Below, one piece after another: positions 9,181 through 24,700 of a stretch of DNA of 64,000 nt. Origin of the DNA: Bacillus mycoides (GTDB taxonomy: Bacteria > Bacillota > Bacilli > Bacillales > Bacillaceae_G); contig NZ_CP036132.1 in assembly GCF_018742245.1 (NCBI RefSeq), positions 3,839,001 through 3,903,000 on the forward strand. The letters are read 5' to 3'. The notes below the pieces were generated by a model, which did not search any database, was not told the origin of the DNA, and saw only the letters and a program-made list of their open reading frames with translations. A program made the position numbers and the translations under genes. Within the stretch, counting starts at the first letter, position 1. Each line of letters begins with the position of its first letter.

Positions 9181-9424
9181 ACTGCGCTAAAACGTCTGTA
9201 ACTTGTTCCATATTTTCAGAAATCCACTTTACTGCCTCGTCTAGCGTTGGGAATTCCGTCGTTTGAAAAGTCACCTCATCTTGAAGTAACCAAACATCTT
9301 TCGGTTCTTGTCCTACACCTGCGATTGACCAATGAAGTAAACTATATGGATGATTATCATTCAAAAATGATGCCCATGTGCGCTCATTTGCAATATTTTG
9401 TAGTGTTTGTAATTTTTTATCCAT
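9179..9424 (-). CDS. yqkC: DUF2552 family protein, YqkC-like
   Basis: An 81-residue soluble protein with [19 protein letters not shown] and [20 protein letters not shown] segments, matching the short YqkC/DUF2552 family of Bacillaceae. Function is unknown. It is convergent with the YqkD-like gene. The sequence suggests a small alpha/beta fold with a C-terminal helix ([10 protein letters not shown]). No signal or membrane segment is seen. Confidence 0.8.
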   Translation of the reverse strand: MDKKLQTLQNIANERTWASFLNDNHPYSLLHWSIAGVGQEPKDVWLLQDEVTFQTTEFPTLDEAVKWISENMEQVTDVLAQ

Positions 9425-9563
9425 CTTTCGTCACCTTACTCTAGTCAGTTATAAAAACTATTATAACACTCTCTTCTCTCTCAAACAAAGTGCTCTTTTT
9501 ATATTGTCAAGTACTCTCCCTAATTATATGATGAGAGTAAGCGTTTGGAAAGGAGGGATAACG

Positions 9564-9770
9564 TTGGCAAAAGTACAAATTAAAGTAAATGATAATGGCT
9601 CTTTTCGCGTTACAGGGGACGTGGAATTAGTTGACTCACAAGGGAATGTATTCCCAGCAAAACCGGCATTTTCTTTATGTCGTTGTGGTTTATCACAAAA
9701 CATGCCTTATTGCGATGCTTCGCATAAAGGAAAATTCGAGTCTGTTGTTAGAGCACCAGAGGCAGAATAA
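9564..9770 (+). CDS. CDGSH iron-sulfur domain protein
   Basis: The 68-residue protein contains C-R-C-x2-S-x3-M-P-Y-C-D-x2-H (CRCGLSQNMPYCDASH, about residues 41-56), the CDGSH-type 3Cys-1His ligand set for a 2Fe-2S cluster. Here the C-D-A-S-H ending replaces the eponymous C-D-G-S-H. Small bacterial CDGSH proteins have electron-transfer or cluster-carrier roles. The start is TTG at 9564 with AAAGGAGGG 7 nt upstream. An upstream ATG in frame would place that ribosome binding site inside the gene. Confidence 0.85.
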   Translation: MAKVQIKVNDNGSFRVTGDVELVDSQGNVFPAKPAFSLCRCGLSQNMPYCDASHKGKFESVVRAPEAE

Positions 9771-9777
9771 ATATTTA

Positions 9778-9812
9778 AAGAGCATGCACATTTATTTGTG
9801 CATGTTTTTTCT
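9778..9812 (+). terminator. Terminator of the CDGSH gene
   Basis: CATGCACA-TTTATT-TGTGCATG is followed by TTTTTT. Confidence 0.8.
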
Positions 9813-9944
9813 TTTGATCAAAGCCTATACAGCCCTTCCCCTTTCAACATTTCTATTACTTTCGTCCCCATTCAAATCGGCATATATTTTCACACAATTC
9901 TTCACATTCGAACATTTTTTACTATGCTTTTTTCTTTTTTGTGC

Positions 9945-9950
9945 TATAAT
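9945..9950 (+). promoter_or_regulatory. Likely -10 element of the riboflavin operon promoter
   Basis: TATAAT with TGTGC directly upstream (an extended -10 style TG-N) lies about 17 nt before the FMN aptamer begins. The -35 region is T-rich and poorly matched, so the extended -10 may compensate. Confidence 0.55.
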
Positions 9951-9965
9951 GTGAGCAAACAACAT

Positions 9966-10101
9966 CCTTCGGGGTCGGGTGAAATTCCCAACCGGCGGTG
10001 ATGAAGCGAAAGCTTCTAAGTCCGTGACCCGTTTTCAACGCGAAAACGGTGGATCTAGTGAAACTCTAGGGCCGACAGTATAGTCTGGATGGGAGAAGGA
10101 T
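9966..10101 (+). ncRNA. FMN riboswitch (RFN element)
   Basis: The segment carries the conserved RFN blocks in order: CCTTCGGGG, GGGTGAAATTCCCAACCGGCGGT, GTCCGTGACCCG, CGGTGGATCTAGTGAAACTCTAGGGCCGACAGT and the closing GATGGGAGAAGGA (each abbreviated here as landmarks). It precedes the rib operon and senses FMN. A downstream terminator at 10357-10388 fits transcription attenuation. The roughly 300-nt stretch between aptamer and ribD is longer than needed and contains extra repeats. Confidence 0.97.
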
Positions 10102-13100
10102 ATGTTTTCTAGTAATTATATATAGCGAATACACTTTTATTTCAGTATGCATATTTTTAAAGGTTCATTTTGACTCTTTATATATGTTTTATTTTGTATA
10201 CTTATGTTTCTATACTGAAATAAAAAGATACGACTAGCGTTTGAAAAACTCGATATTTTGCTAGGTTTTTTTCTTATACCAAAATATCAATCATCGTTAG
10301 GTTTCTTTCCTATACTTTCGTATTCGAACTATATTTCTAGAAATCACGTCTCCCAAACCCCAAGGATTCTATATCCTTGGGGTTTTTTGATTTTTTCAGG
10401 AGAGGTGACGAGAATGACAGATCAAGAATATATGAGGATTGCCTTGCAATTAGCACAAGGAACATCGGGACAGACAAGTCCAAATCCTATGGTTGGTGCT
10501 GTCGTTGTAAAAGATGGCAACATTGTCGGAATGGGTGCCCATATGCGTGCCGGTGAAGAACATGCTGAAGTTCATGCTCTTCACATGGCTGGAGAAAGAG
10601 CAAAAGGCGCTACCGTTTATGTAACACTTGAACCGTGTAGCCATTTTGGAAAAACACCGCCTTGCTGTGAATTACTCATTGAAAAGGGAGTCCAGCGTGT
10701 TGTAATCGCCACCCTTGATTGCAATCCACTCGTTTCTGGTAATGGAAAAAGGAGATTAGAAGAAGCTGGAATCAAGGTGACTACTGGTGTTCTTGAAGCG
10801 GAAGCAACTTTATTAAATCGATACTTTTTTCACTATATGAAAACGAAACGTCCATTTGTAACAATAAAAACAGCAATGAGCTTAGATGGAAAAACAGCGA
10901 CTGTAACGGGGGAAAGTAAGTGGATTACAAGTGAAGAAGCGCGAGCTGATGTTCATCAATATCGTCATATGCATGACGCTATCCTTGTCGGTGTGAATAC
11001 AGTTATAACTGATAATCCACACTTAACAACACGAATTCTAAACGGAGGTAAACATCCTATACGCGTTATTTTAGATACCCACTTACGAACGCCGCCATCT
11101 TCTCATGTCATAACAGATGGCTTAGCTCCGACATGGATTATTGTCGGTAAGGATGTAAATAAAGAGAAAATAGCGTCTTATGAATGTAACAATATAGCTG
11201 TATTCCAAATGAAAACGAAGCAAAGTGAAATACAAGATGTCCTATCCCTACTCGGAGAGAAACAAATTCTTTCTCTGTTCGTTGAAGGTGGTCAAACAGT
11301 ACATGCAAACTTCTTAAAAACAAATAGTTTTAATGAAATTGTGACCTATATAAGCCCGAAATTAATTGGCGGAAAAGATGCACCCACTTTATTTGGCGGA
11401 GCTGGTTTTTCGAAGTTACAAGATGCACTTTCCTTAACAATTCAAGAGATGAAACAAATTGGTAATGATATAAAAATTGTTGCAACCTTAAAAAGCGAGG
11501 TGACGGAATGTTTACAGGAATTGTAGAAGAGTTAGGAACGATATCAAGCATGACTCAAAGTGGTGAAGCAATGAAGCTAACTATTAGCGCAAATCAAATT
11601 TTATCGGATGTTAAGCTAGGTGATAGTATCGCGGTTAACGGCATCTGCTTAACAGTAACTACTTTTACGACTACTTCATTCACTGTTGATGCAATGCCTG
11701 AAACAATGAATGCAACATCACTTCGTATGCTAAAGCCAAGTACCAAAGTGAATTTAGAACGGGCAATGGCTGCGAACGGACGATTCGGAGGACATTTCGT
11801 CACCGGACATATCGATGGCATCGGTACGATTTTAACTAAAAAACAACATTACAATGCCATCTATTACAAAATAGCAATTTCTGATGAATTACTACGCTAT
11901 TGTTTGCATAAAGGATCCGTTGCTATTGATGGCACTAGTTTAACAATATTTGATATAGACGAATCTTCAATTACAATTTCACTCATCCCCCACACAGTAA
12001 GCGAGTCTATAATCGGAGAAAAAAAAGCCGGGGACATCGTAAACATTGAGTGTGACATGATTGGAAAATATATTGAACGCTTTATTTCAAAGCCCGCAAA
12101 AGGAACAGATTCAATGACCGAAAGCTTTTTACAAGAAAACGGATTTCTATAAGGGGGAAGCACAATGTTTCATCGTATTGAAGAAGCTCTAGAAGATTTA
12201 AAACAAGGAAAAGTCGTTATCGTATGTGATGATGAAAACCGAGAAAATGAAGGCGATTTTATTGCTTTAGCAGAGTACATTACACCAGAAACGATTAATT
12301 TTATGATTACACATGGTCGTGGTCTCGTTTGCGTACCGATTACGGAGCAATACGCAGAACGTCTACAGTTAGAACCAATGGTTTCTCATAATACCGATTC
12401 GCATCATACTGCTTTTACAGTAAGCATCGATCACGTTTCTACAACAACAGGCATTAGTGCTCATGAGCGTGCTACAACAATACAGGAATTATTAAATCCC
12501 GCATCTAAAGGAACTGATTTTAACCGCCCTGGACATATCTTTCCATTAATTGCGAAAGAAGGTGGCGTCCTTCGCCGCGCAGGTCATACAGAAGCTGCTG
12601 TTGATTTAGCAAAACTTTGCGGAGCTGAGCCAGCCGGCGTCATTTGCGAGATTATAAATGAAGATGGGACGATGGCACGTGTACCTGATTTAATACAGTG
12701 TGCAAAACAATTTGATATAAAAATGATTACAATTGAAGATTTAATTGCTTATCGCCGCCATCACGAAACACTTGTGACGAGAGAAGTGGAAATTACATTA
12801 CCTACAGATTTCGGTACTTTTCATGCAATTGGCTATTCTAACTCATTAGATATGAAAGAACATATCGCGCTCGTAAAAGGTGATGTTTCAACAGGCGAAC
12901 CTGTACTTGTACGCGTTCATTCAGAATGCTTGACAGGAGATGTATTTGGTTCGTGCCGCTGTGATTGCGGACCACAACTACATGCTGCACTTGCTCAAAT
13001 TGAGCGTGAAGGAAAAGGTGTTCTTCTCTATATGAGACAAGAGGGACGCGGCATTGGCCTTCTTAATAAGCTTCGCGCTTATAAGTTACAAGAAGAAGGG

Positions 13101-16100
13101 TTCGATACTGTAGAAGCAAATGAAAAACTTGGGTTCCCAGCTGATCTTCGTGATTACGGTATTGGTGCTCAAATTTTAAAGGATTTAGGTTTACAAAGTT
13201 TACGATTATTAACGAATAATCCACGAAAAATTGCTGGCTTACAAGGTTACGATTTAGAAGTAACCGAGCGTGTACCGTTGCAAATGCCAGCAAAAGAAGA
13301 AAATAAAACGTATTTACAAACGAAAGTAAACAAATTAGGACATTTACTAAACTTATAATTAAGGGAGAGATACATTATGGTATTCGAAGGTCATTTAGTT
13401 GGTACAGGATTAAAAGTTGGGGTTGTTGTTGGACGTTTTAATGAGTTTATTACAAGTAAGTTACTTGGCGGAGCTTTAGATGGATTAAAGCGTCACGGTG
13501 TAGAAGAGAATGATATTGATGTTGCATGGGTTCCTGGTGCATTTGAAATTCCTTTAATCGCTAAAAAAATGGCAAATAATGGAAAATATGATGCTGTTAT
13601 TACATTAGGTACAGTAATTCGCGGTGCTACAACGCATTACGATTACGTTTGTAATGAAGTAGCAAAAGGTGTTGCATCTTTATCACTACAAACGGATATT
13701 CCAGTTATTTTCGGTGTATTAACGACAGAAACAATTGAACAAGCGATTGAACGTGCAGGTACAAAAGCTGGCAATAAAGGCTATGAATCAGCAGTTGCTG
13801 CGATTGAAATGGCTCATTTATCAAAACAATGGGCTTAAAAAAAGAGGCTGCGGCCTCTTTTTTTTATTTTCTCACCTTTTTTCGTACATCTTCTATTAAT
13901 TCATCCATCGTTTTTCCTTCTGTTTTTATACGAAGAGTTTGTGCTGTTCTCCACACATTTTCTCTCTTTTTCGCTTCTTCTATAATAGAAATTTCCTTCC
14001 TCACTTCTTTTAAATCCTTTCCTTCTGTTTCAAGTCCAAAATGTTCAGCTTTCGTTCGAAAATGCTGTTCAATTCTTTGTTGCATTTCTTTTTGTTCAGG
14101 ATTTTCAGCCGCCTTAACTGGATCAGCACTTATCGCTTTTATTAAAATCAGACAAGTCATAATGGCTAATATGTATTTGTACATGTAAAATCCTCCAACC
14201 CGATATAAATTACATTTTTACTATGTACAATTAGAGCTTGGAAAATTCGTCCACAAAATTATTTTTCTCGTCCAAAAGTGACTACTATCAAGCGTTAATG
14301 GACTTTTATTACATTTTATTTACAAAAAAAAGCAAACCCTTTAAAGAGTTTGCTTTTCATCTATCTTATAGCGCACATTCTTCAATCTCAAATCCTAAAT
14401 CTTCAATCATACCCCAGTCCGCAGTCGGCTCTTGTCCAGCTGTTGTTAAATAGTCCCCGACAAAGATAGAGTTTGCTGCAAATAAACCAAGTGGCTGTAC
14501 AGAACGTAAATTAAGTTCTCGACCGCCTGAAATACGAATTTCTTTTGTTGGATTTACAAAACGCATCATCGCCAGCACTTTTAAACATTCTACAGGTGTT
14601 AATTCTTTTTGTCCTTCAAGCGGAGTACCCTTTACAGCAACAAGGAAATTACACGGAATAGAATCCGCATCTAAACGTTGTAATTCAAAGGCAATTTCAG
14701 CGCGCTGTTCAATCGTTTCTCCCATTCCGAAAATTGCTCCAGAGCATGGAGAAATACCGGCTTGCTTCGCTTTTTGGACTGTATCAACACGATCGTCATA
14801 CGTATGCGTTGAACAAATGCTATCATAATTGTTGGCATGTGTATTTAAATTGTGGTTATAACGATGCACACCAGCTTCTGCTAACTGACCTGCTTGATCT
14901 TCATTTAAAAATCCTAAACAACAGCAAATTTTCAAATCTGTCGTTTCACGAATTTCCTTCACTGCTCCAATAACGTGATTTACTTCTTTATCCGTCGGAC
15001 GACGACCAGATGCAACAATACAATATGTACCTGCTTTACGACGAATTGCTTCGTGCGCTCCTTCAACAATTTTCTCTTGTGTTAACCATGCATACTTATC
15101 AATCGGTGCCTCTGAAATAATAGACTGTGAACAATACCCGCAATCTTCAGGACATAATCCAGATTTCGTATTTATAATCATGTTCAACTTTACTTTCTTA
15201 CCAAAATGATGATGGCGAATGATGTAAGCTGCATTCATAATTTCTAAAACCTCTGCATCATCAGCTTCTAATATTGCAATTGCATCTTCTTTCGTAATCA
15301 TTTTCTCTTCTACTACGTCGTATGCAAGTTTTTTCCAATCCCTTTTTGTTTGTACTTGTTTCATTTCATCTCTTCCCCTCTTTTGTTATATACGTAAATA
15401 AAGCATGATATGTTGCTACTATCCCTTCTTTTTCCGTGAAGTCTCTTTCGTATATACGAAGCATCGTACGAAAGAGTGAAGGGCTTTGACAATAAGACTC
15501 TTCATTACTATTGGTCGCTCCTACTTTTCGAATAGAATGTAGGAATTCCCTAACTTCTGCAAATCTTTCTATGTAGCATGTTTCAGAAACATGCACATCC
15601 CCTGTTTCTATCTTGCATATATGAAGCAACTGATCTTTCGAATAAAAACGTTGACCAATCAAAGTTTCATTTTGAATGTTTTTTTCCTCTTTCGCTCGCT
15701 GAAACGAAGCATGGAGCTCTTGAAAAGTTTCTTGTCCAAAGGTGGAAAAGAGTACTATCCCATCTGTAGACAAATGATGAAATAAATTTCTTATCACTTG
15801 TTTTACATTGTTAAGCCATTGAAATGTGGCATTCGAAATAATAACATCATATGATTCTTCTAATCGTAATCGTTCAATATCCTCACAATGAAACGTCACA
15901 TTTTCGGTATTTTGTCTAGTTTTTGCAATCGTAATCATACTTTCAGCAAAATCAACGGCTGTAATTTGTGCTTTTGGAAATAACTTTGATAATTGCTCTG
16001 TGACATAACCTGTCCCGCATCCAAGTTCTAAAATACGTATTGATGATGTTTCACTATATCGCCGCTTCAATATAGAAAGTAACGAATGTGCCATCTTTTT

Positions 16101-18033
16101 TTGTACATTTGCATATTGATCGTAAGATACGGCTGCCCCATTAAACCGTTTTTGTAGTAACGTTTTGTTGATCATGTCGTATCCCCTCTACAAATTGGAT
16201 TATCTCATTCGCGCAATATTCGAAATTCGTTACACATAATGCATGACCAGCCCCGCTTACTACTTTTAGCGTAGCATTCGTATTCTCCGTCATATTATGA
16301 ACTGCGGATAATGGACATATCACATCCTGTTCTCCATGAAGAAGTAACAACGGGACTTTGATATCTGTTAATTCGTTTCTCATATCTGTTTCTATTAAAT
16401 AATCTAAGCCTAATTGTAAAGACTGAATCGAGTCCCCTTTAAAATTCAGCGCAATCTCTTTAAAACTCGTATTCTCCTTCAGCTCATTTTTTGTAAATAT
16501 ATTTTCATAGAAACGATTCAAAGTATCTTCTTTCTTTCTCGTTAAATTCTTTTTCATACGTTCTACATGCAAAGAATTCCATCCGCTTGTATAGTCGCTC
16601 GTATTTGTAAATTTAGCAGTACCACCAATTAGTACAATACCTTTCGCCTTAATCTTTTTATAAGCTTGAATTGCCGCTAATGCTCCTAATGACCATCCAA
16701 CTAAAATTACATTTTCATCACGTGCTACCTCTATTATTCGTCCCGCAAATTCACTTTGTTCTTTCACATTACGCCAATCTAAACATTGAACAGGATAGTC
16801 TTTAAAATACGGAAGTACAAAAGTCCAAACATCTTCTTCCATTCCCCACCCAGGAATAAAAATAACCTTTAGCTCTTTCATACTAAAAACCCCTCTTCTT
16901 TACCGATGCGTATAATATGCTGAATGGCCCATTTTAAATCCGCCATTGTATGTTGTGACGTAACAGCAAAGCGAATTCGGGAACTACCAATCGGAACAGT
17001 TGGCGGACGAATTGCAATAGCTGCGATACCTATCTCTTGTAATTTTTCACTAAACCGTAAAGCATTTTCATTTGAACCGACTACAATTGGTACAATATGA
17101 GTTGAGCTATTCCCAATGTCAAAACCAGCTTCTTGTAAATGCGTCCTGAAATATGCACCATTCGCTATAAGGTTCTCTCTTCTTTCGTTATCTTCTTTTA
17201 CAATCTCAATTGCTTTTTGCACTGCTCCTAATGCTCCTGGTGGTAAAGCTGTAGTAAAAACAAAGCTTCTCATCATATTTTGTAAGTACTCTATATAAAT
17301 TGCATCACCTGTTAAATACGCACCATAACACCCTAAAGCCTTGCTAAACGTCCCCATATGTATATCGATTTTTTGAGCAAGATCTTTTTCTATATGAGAT
17401 AATCCAGCTCCACCGATTCCATATATTCCACTCGCATGTGCTTCATCAACTATAATGATTGCCCCGTATTTCTCTTTCAGCTTCACTAAATCTCTCAAAT
17501 ATGCAGTATCACCATCCATACTAAAAACAGTATCAGTTACGATTAATTTCCTCTTTTCAGGTGACGCTACTTTCAACATCTTCTCTAAATGATCCAAATC
17601 ATTATGACGATACCTTTTATGTTCTGCACCGCTTAATATAATTCCATCAACAATACTTGCGTGATTTAATTTATCACTAAAAACAATATCGTGACGACCA
17701 GCTAAAGAAGAGAGTACACCTACATTTGCTGTATACCCACTATTTACGATTAACGCTCTTTCAGTACCTTTCCAGTTGCATATACTTCTCTCAACCTCTT
17801 CATACAGTCGATAATTTCCTACAACGAGACGAGATGCTGTCGCTCCAGTTCCATATTTTCTTGTGCCAGCAATAGCAGCTTCTTTCAACCTTTCATCTCC
17901 AGCTAACCCTAAATAATTATTTGACGCTAAATTTAGCATCCTTTTCTCATTTCGAATAAGCCATGTCTCTTCCGCTTTCTCTGTCACATGCAAATTACGA
18001 TACTGTCCTTGCTCTCTTAATTGTTCTATTTTA

Positions 18034-18789
<756 letters not shown>

Positions 18790-21700
18790 TTATATAAAAT
18801 GCGTAACATCTCATCGATTTCAGCCATTGTAGACGCAAGAGGAGGCATAAATACAATGGTGTTACCAAGCGGGCGTAAAATCATGCCTAACTCTCTTGAG
18901 CGTTTACACACTTGAACACCGACTCTTTCTGTCCATTCAAACGATTCTTTCGTTTCCTTATTTTTCACAAGTTCAATACCAACCATTAGCCCGCATTGAC
19001 GAATATCTCCTACGTGCTTATATTCATTAAGGGCTTCTAATTGTGTTGCTACATATTCTGTTTTATGCGCAACCTCTTCTATTAAATTAGTTTTTTCATA
19101 TAGTTCTAAATTTGCAATTGCTACGGCACAACCTAACGGATTCCCTGTATAACTATGACCATGGAAAAATGTTTTTTGTTCTTCATAGTCTCCTAAAAAG
19201 GCATTGTAAATTTCATCTGTCGTTACCGTAATTGCCACCGGTAAATAACCACCTGTTAAGCCTTTTCCCGCAGTTAAAATGTCTGGCGTCACATCCTCGT
19301 GTTCACATGCAAACATTTTCCCAGTACGCCCAAATCCAGTCGCTACCTCATCTGTAATAAATAATACATTGTATTTTGTACATAAATCGCGAAGCCCTTT
19401 TAAGTATCCTTTTGGCATTGTAATCATCCCACCAGCACCTTGCATTAATGGCTCCACAATGATAGCTGCTACTTCTTCATGTTTTTCTTGCAGCAATTCT
19501 TCCATTTCTTCTAAATGTTTCTTTACAATTTGTTCCTTATTATCTCCATAAGGAGAACGATATGTATATGGATACGGCATTTTAATTGCCTCAAATAATA
19601 GTGAACTATACACTTGGTGAAACAAGTCTATTGCTCCTACTGAAACAGCACCTATTGTATCACCGTGATATGCTTCTTTTAATGTAACAAATCTTTGTTT
19701 TCTCGGTTTTCCTTTATGCTGCCAATATTGAAAAGCCATCTTAATTGCAATTTCAACAGCGGTAGAACCAGAGTCTGAATAAAATACTTTCTTCAAGCCT
19801 TCTGGTGCAACATCAATTATTTTTTCTGCTAATAAAATAGATGGAACGTTAGCAAGTCCTAACATAGTAGAATGAGCAATTTTATTTAATTGCTCACGAA
19901 TTGCCTCATCTAGTTCCGGTACTTGATGCCCATGAACATTTAACCAAATAGACGAAACACCGTCCCAATATTCATTTCCATTTACGTCGTATAGCTTTCT
20001 TCCCTCTCCACGTTCAATAATGACAGGATCTTCTTCTAAATAATCTTTCATTTGTGTAAATGGGTGCCATACGTAATCTTTATTCTTCTTCGATAATTCT
20101 TCATATGTATAAGACGATTTTTCACTCGTGTTACTATTAACAGCCACAATTGTCACCCCTAATGTTAACTTGTTCATAAATATAGTTAACATTAAAACCA
20201 AATGACTGTCAATTATTTTTAAATCAAATAGTTCTTAAAAAAGAACAACTTATCCTACGATAAGTTGTTCTACTTTCCATGTTGTATCTTTCCAATTTCT
20301 AAAATAATCTCTTCATCTTTTTTTCCTTCTGTATCAATTCCAAGTTGCTTAGCATGCTCAATTAATAAATCATGGCGCTGCTCAAGCCTAGCGGTATCTA
20401 CTTCTTTCGTAATCTCTTCTTTTGTTTTCCCTTCAGTAGAAACTCCTAGTTTTGCAGCTGATTTTTCCATCGATTTCTTCTCTTCAGTTTCTTTCACTTT
20501 CTTCACTTCTGACTGCTGTATTTGCTTTTGTTTCGACTGCTCTGATTCAGCTGCAAAAGCTGTGTAAATTCCAGCACTTCCGCCAACGACTAGTAAGGTG
20601 GTAAAAAGAATTATTTTTTTCTTCACTCTTTCCTCCCCTTTCAAATTCATTATAACGCACATTTTTACAGTATAAAAAACATTTCTCCTTTATTCCCCTA
20701 AAAAAATATCGAATATTTTTATTGACATGTATGATGAATATATGATAAAAATTTAACTAACATCATATGAATCGGCGTTGATAGGATTTAGTAGTATTTC
20801 GTTTTCTGATTTCAGAGAGCTGGTGGTCGGTGCGAACCAGTACAGAGCGATTTATGAATTACCCCCTGGAGCTTCTTTTACGAAACGTGAGGAGTAGTGA
20901 AAGACGGTTTAGACCGTTATGTCTAAAGAGTGGTGAAACGACACTGTTTCACAATTTAGGGTGGTACCGCGAATTTTTCGTCCCTGCATATATTGCAGGG
21001 GCGTTTTTATTTTATTAGCGCATATCATATGGCCCTTTATTTTGTGATACATTCCTTTCACAAGCTAGGGTGGTACCGCGATTTCTTCGTCCCTGCATAA
21101 TTATATGCAGGGGCGTTTTTTTATCCAATTATTTCCGTATCATATAGAAGTGTCAACATTTACCGGTAATTTGTCACAAAATTCTAAATTTTACAAGGGA
21201 ATATACAGTATTGGCGAATTTTATATAAAAAAGAGCTATTTTAGATTAATTAGGAGGGAAAAACAATGGTTTCAAAAATTGAATCTATTCTTTTAACATT
21301 TTTTATCTTTTTCTGTATTGGCTTTAGTGTTATTCAATTAGAAGTTTCACCACATATCCCAATTTTATTCGGCATCGTTATTTTATTAGCGTTTGGATTT
21401 ATGAAAAAAATCTCTTGGTCTACTATGGAAAAAGGGATGATAAGTAGTATTTCAGCTGGTATTCCATCTATTTTTATTTTCTTACTTGTAGGAGTATTAA
21501 TTAGTGTTTGGATCGCAGCTGGAACAATTCCAACTTTAATGGTATACGGATTCCAACTTGTATCTCCAAAAATTTTCGTTCCTACTGTTTTTGTTGTTTG
21601 TGCAATTGTTGGAACAAGTATCGGTAGTGCATTTACAACTGCAGCAACAGTAGGGCTTGCCTTTATGGGAATGGGTAGTGCTCTCGGATACGATCCAGCT

Positions 21701-24700
21701 CTTATTGCTGGTGCAATTATTTCGGGTGCATTCTTTGGGGATAAAATGTCTCCTTTATCTGATACAACAAACTTAGCTCCAGCTGTAACTGGTGTAGATT
21801 TATTTGAACATATTCGCAACATGCTTTGGACAACAGTCCCTGCTTTCATTATTGCTTTTATCGCATTTTTCATTTTAGGAAGCGGCACTAGAGGAGACGT
21901 TGATTTCACAAACTTTATTAGTACGTTAGAAAAAAATGCAACGATTTCTATCGTTACACTTATTCCGATTTTATTACTGTTCCTATTCGCATTTAAGAAA
22001 GTACCCGCAGTTCCAACATTACTTGCAGGAATCGTAGTAGGGATCATCATTCTCTTTATTTTTAACCCTAGTACTTCTTTAGCTGATTTAATGAAAATTA
22101 TGCAAGATGGTTACGTTTCTAAAACTGGTATAAAAGATATTGATAGCTTATTATCTCGCGGTGGTTTACAAAGTATGATGATGTCAATTGCTCTTATTTT
22201 CCTAGCTCTTTGTATGGGTGGTTTACTACAAGGAATGGGCATTATCACGCAACTGATGAATATCATCTCTAGCTTTGTAAAAACAAGTACACGCTTAATC
22301 ATCTCTACCGCTTTCACTGCAATTGGTGTAAACTTCTTACTTGGCGAACAATACTTATCAATCGTTTTAACAGGACAAGCATTCGCTAACAAATACGATG
22401 AAGTCGGTTTAGAACGTCGTAATTTATCACGAGTATTAGAAGATGCTGGTACAGTAATTAATCCGCTCGTACCATGGGGGGTAAGCGGCGTATTCTTAAC
22501 AAACGTCCTTAGCGTTCCAACATTCGATTATGTTCCATACGCAATCTTCTGTTTAGCTTGTCCAGTCTTAACAATTATTGTTGGTTTCACTGGATTTGGT
22601 CTTTCATGGAAGAAGGAAAAAACAGTACCAGTTTCATAATATATACGTAAAAAAAGGATTACCGATTACGGTAATCCTTTTTTTACAATGCTTTACTATC
22701 TATTTGCTTTCTTTTTTCTAAATAACATAAGTAATCCCGCTCCAACAAACGCCAGACCAGCTCCAATTGTAGAAGCAACACTCGCACCTGTTTTCGGTAA
22801 ATCACGTTCCTCTTTATTTTCACTTACAGTTGTTGTTTCTTTTGTATTTTGATTATCCGTTGTAGTTTGTCCAGATCCTGCGTTGTTTCCATCTTGTTTT
22901 GGTTCATTTCCATTATTACCTTCATCTGTTGGCGGTGTCGTTGGATTCTCTCCATTATTGCCATCACCTGTTGGTGGTGTCGTTGGATTCTCTCCATTAT
23001 TGCCATCACCTGTTGGCGGTGTCGTTGGATTCTCTCCATTATTGCCATCACCTGTTGGCGGCGTCGTTGGATTTTCTCCATTACCACCATTATCTGTTGG
23101 TGGTGTCGTTGGATTTTCTCCACCAGTTTCCTTATCGCCGTCGCTCTTCTTCGTTATATCAATTGCATATTTAGCAAATTCATTTTCAGATGGTCCAACA
23201 TATGATATTTTTCCATCTTTCTTTATATGCTTTTGTGCATTTGGTGAAGAGTCAAATGTTGTATTTAATTTATCTGCAACAATTGGTTTAAATGTCCAAT
23301 TTTGATCAGCTGCTGGATCAATAACTGGTGTTTCTTGCATATACTTCACAATAATTTGACGTGTTTCATCTTGCGATTGGTATACAACTTCGCCTTTACT
23401 TACACCAGGGAACGTTTGGCTACTTCCACGATAGTTATTTGTAGCTACAATGAACTCTTGATTGTCCGCTACAGGCTTACCTTCATACGTCATATTTACA
23501 ATACGATTCGTATTTTCATTTACAACTTTGCCATCTTTATCGTATTTCGCTGGTTGCGTTACGTCAATTTCATATTTTAAGCCATCTAAAACATCAAAAT
23601 TATATGTAGGATAACCTATATTTACTAGTGGCTGTTCTTCTGTTTTCTTTGAATCAATTTGATTAAATTGACCTGCAGACATTTCAAGCCATTCTTTCAC
23701 TTGTGCCCCACTTACTTTTACAGCATATAACGTATTTGGATATACATATAAATCCGCTACGTTTTTAATTGCTAACGTCCCTGCTGGAATATCCGTATAA
23801 TATGTAGCACCGTTTCGGCCACCTGCTTTAAATGGTGCTCCTGCAGATAAAACCGGAATACCTTTAAACTTTTCGTACTCTGGTTTTTTAAGTTCTTCTT
23901 CTACGTACCATTTTTGCGCATTCGTCACAAGTTGTACAGAAGGATCATCTTGTACTAGTGAAAAATAACTATTAATTGGTGCTGTCGTTTTACCTACAGG
24001 TGTATTTACATATTCGATTGTCTTTTCATGCTCATCTTTAATCTCATTAACTAATGTTTGATCAGGTCCTACATTACCTTCATTATTAACAATCGGACGA
24101 AGTTGTGGCTTCGATTGCTCTTTTTGCACTTCCCATTTTCCGTTTACCTTTTTCAATTGCATATCAATAATACCTAAATTACTTCCAAACACACCAGGCA
24201 TTACAACTGGAACTCCATTAAATATATCCTTCATTTCAGTATGTGAATGTCCCATTAATACTGCATCTACATTTTCAACTTCTGTTAAATAAAACGATGC
24301 GTTTTCCATTCCAGCGATACGCCCACTCTTATCAACACCTGAATGAGCTAGTGCAACGATAACATCCGCACCTTTTGCTTTCATTTCTGGAACTAACTTT
24401 TCCGCTGTTTGAACAATATCTTTCACTTTTACTTCTCCTGCTAAATTCGCTTTATCCCAGTTCATAACTTGAGGCGGAACAAATCCCATTACACCAATTT
24501 TCACTGTTTGTTTTTGGCCTGCTTCATCCACTACTTCTTTCTCTAAAATATGATATGGTTCATCAAAGTAATGCTCATCATTCTCTTCAATACCATCATG
24601 ATCATCTTTATAAACATTTGAGTTAATAACAGGGAACTTAGTTTTTTTAATCACTGACTTTAAATAATCTAAACCGTAGTTAAATTCATGATTCCCAAGA